From Coleophoma eucalyptorum (taxonomy: Eukaryota; Ascomycota; Leotiomycetes; Helotiales; Dermateaceae): a DNA stretch of 64,000 nucleotides. Location: contig JALRME010000002.1 in NCBI GenBank assembly GCA_026120035.1, positions 2,356,001-2,420,000 on the forward strand. The letters are read 5' to 3'. Shown in pieces: positions 59,801 to 64,000 of this stretch (position 1 is its first letter; each line of letters begins with the position of its first letter). Made by a program: the position numbers and the translations under genes. Below the pieces are notes generated by a model. The model was not told the origin of the DNA. It worked only from the letters and a program-made list of their open reading frames with translations, and searched no databases.

Positions 59801-59955
59801 TTAGACTTGACAACCCTAAGGCCGTGATGGAGATGGTGATAAACATTTTGAATCGTGACTGTACGGCAGGGAAGGATGCACTATCACCTCTAGTTGAGAA
59901 TCTGGGCCAGTTGGTCAGAGACCTGGGAAATGCTGCTAGGATTGTAGGACGGTAG
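56857..59955 (+). CDS. C2H2 plus Zn2Cys6 transcription factor with fungal_trans-type domain
   Basis: Exons 56857-57013, 57064-57118, 57173-57426, 57473-58470, 58515-58649, 58700-58824 and 58875-59955 close in frame at 934 residues. Two C2H2 fingers (CNVCKRCYSRVDHLARH and CSTCGKNFARADLLKRH) are split by introns 1 and 2. A Zn2Cys6 cluster (CSSCASSKLRCGHEKPCRRC, then LQKGIPC) follows. An Asn/Gln/Met-rich acidic stretch could activate transcription. The rest is the helical middle-homology region (RELQILQTYALEIGIGLWSG; KWRAWIEVESWKRLAFHTLL). This C2H2-Zn2Cys6 hybrid is a known class of fungal regulators. Its place between the cupin and the oxidase suggests it controls the cluster. Confidence 0.92.
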
Positions 59956-60612
59956 CTGGATAAACTAATTAATCTCCAAATACAATAGTCTTGGGAGCAG
60001 CTTTCAATACCGTCCGTATAGAACTCAGGGCACAGGTAGGTTGAAACTTTACAGGACTTGCTTAATTACGCGAGCAAGTTTCAAGATTGGTCTGTAAGTG
60101 CCGAAGCCAAAGGATGCCGAGAGTTGTACCGGACCTGTTTCAACGCCAATCAAATTCGTTACCGACACCTTCTTCATATTTCGTCGTATAGCGCATGCGT
60201 TCGAGAATTTCCAAGACAAGTATCGGCATGTGGAGGAGAAACGCGTAGGCAGTTTTTGAGTCGAATGATTTCACTTGCGCTAAGCGATGGTCGACGCTAC
60301 TCATCCCCTCATTCTGCCCCGCAAACCGAATGTAGACTGTATCCCTTTGGCATCTGTGGGGTATTTGGCAAAGAATTTATCCTCGAAGGCTTAGCCTCAC
60401 TATTTTGGAACGGACTTTTGTGTCTTTTTAGAACATCTGCGGCTTGGTACATCGGCGTCCGAGAGTCGTGCTACCGGAAATCGAATGATTGCTTCTTAGC
60501 TATAAGTCTTGCATCTTTTCACACCAAGCTTTCGCAGCTCCTATCCACCCATTCCTTGGACTTTGGCCACCAATACCCTCCCGATAGTAAAAAGAATTAA
60601 AAATCTGCAACA
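59956..60612. other. Intergenic region before the FAD oxidase
   Basis: About 660 bases. A 180-codon plus-strand frame (60058-60600) has no ATG near its start and no recognisable feature, so it is not called. The promoter of the oxidase should be here. Confidence 0.45.
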
Positions 60613-62231
60613 ATGCTTACCCAGCAGACTGTTCTCGTCCCAGAACCTCACTCCCAGTCCCACGAGCCAAGGAGCATCATTCAAGAAACCCCCGTGATCT
60701 GGCACTCGTCCCCGGACTACGAGCGCGCACGCGTGGGACGTGTTTTCAACCACCGCCGCCCAGAGCGCTATCCTCGCGGCGTAATCGAAGCAACCACTGT
60801 CCAGGACATCATCCACGCCGTGCAACTCGCCAATCAAGAAGGCATCCGCGTCTCGGTCCGCTCTGGCGGCCACTCGTGGGCAGCGTGGTCGGTCCGCGAC
60901 GATGCGATCCTGATCGATCTTGGGAAGTTCCACTGCATTGAGTATGATGAGGTGACGCACATTGTGAAGGCTAGTCCGAGTACCACGGGCAAGATGCTCA
61001 ATGGCGTTTTGGTTCCCCTGGGGAGAATGTTTGGTGGTGGGCATTGTCCCGATGTTGGGCTAGGGGGTTTCTTGTTGCAGGGTGGGATGGGTTGGAATTG
61101 CAAGGTGAGTACTTCTCGCACAGCGAGATTGGTCTTTAATTGTTAGTTTCTGGAAGCTGATTTTGAATTGGTAGAATTGGGGTTGGGCTTGTGAGAAAGT
61201 CATTGGTGTCGATGTGGTTACCGCGGATGGAAGAGCTATTCATTGCGACAAGGACCAGAATAGTGATTTATACTGGGCAGCACGGGGATCTGGGCCTGGT
61301 GAGTTATCATGAATCTCAAAGTCATCACAATTGTACCCATACTAACTTCATCCTCAGGTTTCCCGGCAATTGTGACAGCTTTTTATCTGGAGACGCGAGA
61401 GAGCTATAAAAACATGAGGTCGTCAACATTCGTGTATCCCATTTCTGAGTACAAACCCGTCATGGATTGGGTCCAGAAGGTATACCACACAATCACAGGT
61501 ATCTTAAATTTGAAATCTAACAACCTAAGGTATCAATCGAATGCGACTCCTCCATCGAAGCTGTAGCAGTAGGGGCGATTGACCCAGCGACAAAAGCGCC
61601 CGTGATCATCGCGCACCTCGTAACCTTCCAAAACACAGTCTCAGAAGCCGAAGCCTCTCTCGAAATCTTCAACTCCAGCCACCCGCCCAACTGCCTAGTC
61701 GAGAGCATCAACCAGGAGACCAGCCTCGCAAAGGAATATGCGGATCAATGCGGCGCCAACCCGGAAGGCCACCGCTACGTCGCCGAGAATGCGTACCTCA
61801 AGGACGACGCCGATGTGACCGAGGTGCTGCGGAAGGCCATGACGACCCTGCCCGAGGGCAGCAAGGCCTTCTCACTGTGGTTCTCCATGAACCCGACGTC
61901 GCGGCGGCCGTTGCCAGACATGGCACTATCCATGCAATCAGATCACTATTTTGCTCTCTACACGGTGTGGGAGCACGAGGCGGATGATGAGCGCTGCAAG
62001 GCTTGGGTGAAGAACATCATGAAGGAGGTCGAGCCCCATTCGGTTGGCGCGTATCTGGGCGATTCAGATTTCCAAGTCCGCCAGACCAAGTTCTGGACCG
62101 ATGAGGCGGCGGCTAGACTCATGGAGATTAGGCGGAAATGGGACCCGAAAGGGACAGTGTGCGGGTTTCTGGATCTGGGGGATAAGTCGAGAACAAAGGG
62201 ATTGGACAATGTTGCTGTATGGCAATCGTGA
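60613..62231 (+). CDS. Berberine bridge enzyme-like FAD-linked oxidase
   Basis: Exons 60613-61104, 61175-61298, 61358-61479 and 61530-62231 give 479 residues. The FAD_binding_4 domain carries VSVRSGGHSW with His87 and GGGHCPDVGLGG with Cys145, the two residues that bind FAD in bicovalently flavinylated members. The C-terminal BBE motif is less clear; the end reads WDPKGTVCGFLD. There is no signal peptide, so unlike many fungal secreted members this should be intracellular. Such enzymes oxidise alcohols or catalyse oxidative ring closure or dehydrogenation in specialised pathways. Exons after the first are GC-richer in parts (61740-61900), but the frame is intact. Confidence 0.92.
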
Positions 62232-62789
62232 TTGATGATATGGTTTGTTTAGTGTGAGCGGCGTTGGGCGTTTCAAGAGCGAGCGAGCCTGTTGTCCTAC
62301 CAAATCGTGTTTGCATTTAGATATCACTTAGCAATAAATCGGAATGGGAAAGATCTGAAGAGCAAATTATTCAACAGCACTGCATACCGGGACAACAAGT
62401 GAGAATATCAGCAATAACTCATGCATCAGTCTGTCGGTTGAGGTATCAATTCTTGCGGGGCACGCAAAAACAGATTCAAAGTCACCGTATAATCCTAAGT
62501 ACGATTGAGTAAGATATTTCCCCAGGAGCGGCAATAGAAACTCCATGTGTACCTACCCTAGGCAAAAGATATCACCGGTCATGTGCTCCATAGAACTCCC
62601 CCGCAGACATTCCCCCACACCCCACATGCCGAAGCCCCCCTCATTCAGGTCACCAAAAAGAAATCAACGATCTGGCTGGCGTATGTAACCATACGCGTGC
62701 CCTACAGGAACTCCCCCTTATCAATAATCGACAGGCCTCTCTATGTAACTGCGGCAATTAAAAAAATTATATATTCAAATCACCTGACC
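62232..62789. other. Intergenic region, reductase promoter
   Basis: About 560 bases. The frame of the next gene is open back to 62583 but has no ATG before 62790, so this part is taken as leader. Confidence 0.5.
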
Positions 62790-63551
62790 ATGGATAATTC
62801 ACTGACGGGAAAAGTCGCCATCGTGAGCGCATCCGACTCAGGCATTGGGGCACAGATAGCACGAGAACTGTCCACCTGCGGCGCGAACGTAGTGATCAAC
62901 TACCCATGGCCGAAATTTGCATCCCGGGCAGCAGAGGTTGTAGCAAGTCTCCAGAATCCCGGGATAGCAGTTGAAGCGGATCTCGCGACGACAACCGGAC
63001 CGCAAGCCTTGGTTGACGCGGCAGTGAAGGAGTATGGCAAGGTTGATATTCTGGTCAACAATGCTGGGATTGCGGTCAATTTGCCCTTTGAAGAACAGAC
63101 GCTGGAGCATTGGGATGCGGTTATGAATCTGAACTGCCGGGCTACTTTCCTGCTGACTCAAGCCGTTCTCCCGCACCTCTCCAAACAAGACTCACGCATC
63201 ATCAATATCTGCTCTATATCGGCACGTGCCTGTCCGCCCATGCAGGCCATCTACGCAGGCAGTAAAGGGATGGTAGATTCTATGACGAGGGTGTTAGCGA
63301 AGGAGTTGCCGCCAAAGTATGGATGTACGGTCAACAGTGTCAGCCCGGGACCGACAAGGACCGAGGGGTTTGCCGCTGCTGGTGATGAACTGATGAAGAT
63401 TCTTCAACCGGTCATTGATTCAACGCCGGTTGGACCAAGACTGGGCGAGACGAGTGAGATTGCTTATGCAGTTTTGATGCTGGCTTTGCCGAGAGCGAGT
63501 TGGATTAATGGAGTGCAATTAGTTGCAAGCGGCGGTCATTTTATGATGTGA
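62790..63551 (+). CDS. Short-chain dehydrogenase/reductase, variant nucleotide-binding motif
   Basis: A single exon of 253 residues, the usual length for a classical SDR. NNAG is at 91-94, the catalytic pair is Ser143 and Tyr156 with Lys160 (YAGSK), and the C-terminus has the expected PGPTRTEG and VASGGHFMM. The cofactor loop reads SASDSGIG at 13-20 where the canonical form is TGxxxGIG: Ser replaces Thr and Ala replaces the first Gly. It is probably still functional. The first ATG of the frame, directly before the Rossmann strand, is used as start. It is the last gene seen in the cluster; likely a ketone/alcohol step next to the FAD oxidase. Confidence 0.92.
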   Translation: MDNSLTGKVAIVSASDSGIGAQIARELSTCGANVVINYPWPKFASRAAEVVASLQNPGIAVEADLATTTGPQALVDAAVKEYGKVDILVNNAGIAVNLPFEEQTLEHWDAVMNLNCRATFLLTQAVLPHLSKQDSRIINICSISARACPPMQAIYAGSKGMVDSMTRVLAKELPPKYGCTVNSVSPGPTRTEGFAAAGDELMKILQPVIDSTPVGPRLGETSEIAYAVLMLALPRASWINGVQLVASGGHFMM

Positions 63552-64000
63552 TAATTAGGAAAAGGAAACCAAAAAAAGAATCAAAAAAAAAATCCGAAGA
63601 TATATTGACCGGAAAAGAACCAGAATATTGTGCAACCACGCTCCTCCCGCAATTAAGGTTTCGGCCATCAGGCGAGGTTGTCACAACACATATGCTTTTT
63701 AGATGACCTTTTTGTCAGTACGGCCCTTGGTCAAAGCTTCTCTTCATGGCAACGTTTCCTTTCTTCATCTTGAAGTTCAAACACAGCCTCCGCCGGATAT
63801 CTTCGTGTATGTATTTTGTTTCAAGAAGGTAGCATTCTTCCCCTCGCTTAGTCTCAGAACCCATTTGACTATAGCACGGAACAAGAAGAACGGGTTTTTA
63901 AGGTGCTGAAGTATGGGGGATTCAATTCGGGAGAGAAATGTATCGACATGGATAAGGAATAAACCTAGAGCTCTTATTTCTTGAAATTGATACGCGTGAA
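63552..64000. other. 3' flank at the window edge
   Basis: About 450 bases with A-rich runs just after the reductase stop (63568-63592). No gene is supported; the cluster may continue beyond the window. Confidence 0.45.

Noticed and set aside
60058..60600. 180-codon plus-strand open frame before the FAD oxidase
   Set aside because: Begins at a TTG, composition is not protein-like and no family is recognisable.
1..64000. tRNA, rRNA, CRISPR arrays or transposase genes
   Set aside because: Looked for tRNA box B-like sequences, direct-repeat arrays and transposase or reverse transcriptase motifs by eye; none was convincing.

Overview
The window looks like nuclear chromosomal DNA of a filamentous ascomycete (Pezizomycotina). 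Genes are broken by short introns of about 45-90 bases with GTRNGT donors, CTAAC-type branch points and AG acceptors. The housekeeping genes (RNA polymerase III subunit C53/RPC4, the mitochondrial dynamin Mgm1, the glutathione-degradation amidotransferase Dug3, Zrg17) sit among lineage-specific genes: a STAND/ankyrin protein, a Pth11-like receptor, a secreted DUF7908-type protein and a zinc-cluster regulator. A leotiomycete is my guess, but it rests on general flavour and not on a search.

Layout. 0.4-4.7 kb: a four-exon UBA-RWD-DEAH RNA helicase. 4.7-15.4 kb: a gene-poor block holding three small two-exon genes, all on the minus strand about 2.7-3.2 kb apart. They share the motif CDxCxxx[P/S]CxC followed by GGG, and each has an intron in the same phase at the same glycine. 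I do not recognise the family; it is the best candidate for something undescribed. 15.4-17.4 kb: a STAND-type N-terminal domain plus ankyrin gene that appears to carry a one-base frameshift. 19.8-23.6 kb: the secreted protein and the Pol III subunit. 25.2-28.1 kb: a seven-TM rhodopsin-like protein and a flavin monooxygenase, convergent. 29-45.8 kb: mostly conserved single-copy genes (mgm1, dug3, zrg17, a two-TM protein, a metallophosphoesterase, a Fe(II)/2-oxoglutarate oxygenase, and an alpha/beta hydrolase with a proline-rich repeat extension).

47.4-63.6 kb: seven genes with the look of a catabolic or small specialised-metabolism cluster. They encode a flavin monooxygenase fused to an acetoacetate-decarboxylase-like domain, a free-standing histidinol-dehydrogenase-family enzyme, a CocE/NonD (S15) hydrolase, a cupin, a regulator combining C2H2 and Zn2Cys6 fingers, a berberine-bridge-type FAD oxidase and a short-chain dehydrogenase. 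The hydrolase and cupin are divergently transcribed from a 468-base region that contains an exact 7+7 base inverted repeat with CGG/CCG arms, the kind of site a zinc-cluster regulator binds. No polyketide synthase, NRPS or terpene synthase is present, so modification or breakdown of an aromatic or ester substrate is more likely than assembly of a new scaffold.

Gene models were built by reading splice sites by eye. Unless noted, the sum of exon lengths closes in frame for each gene.
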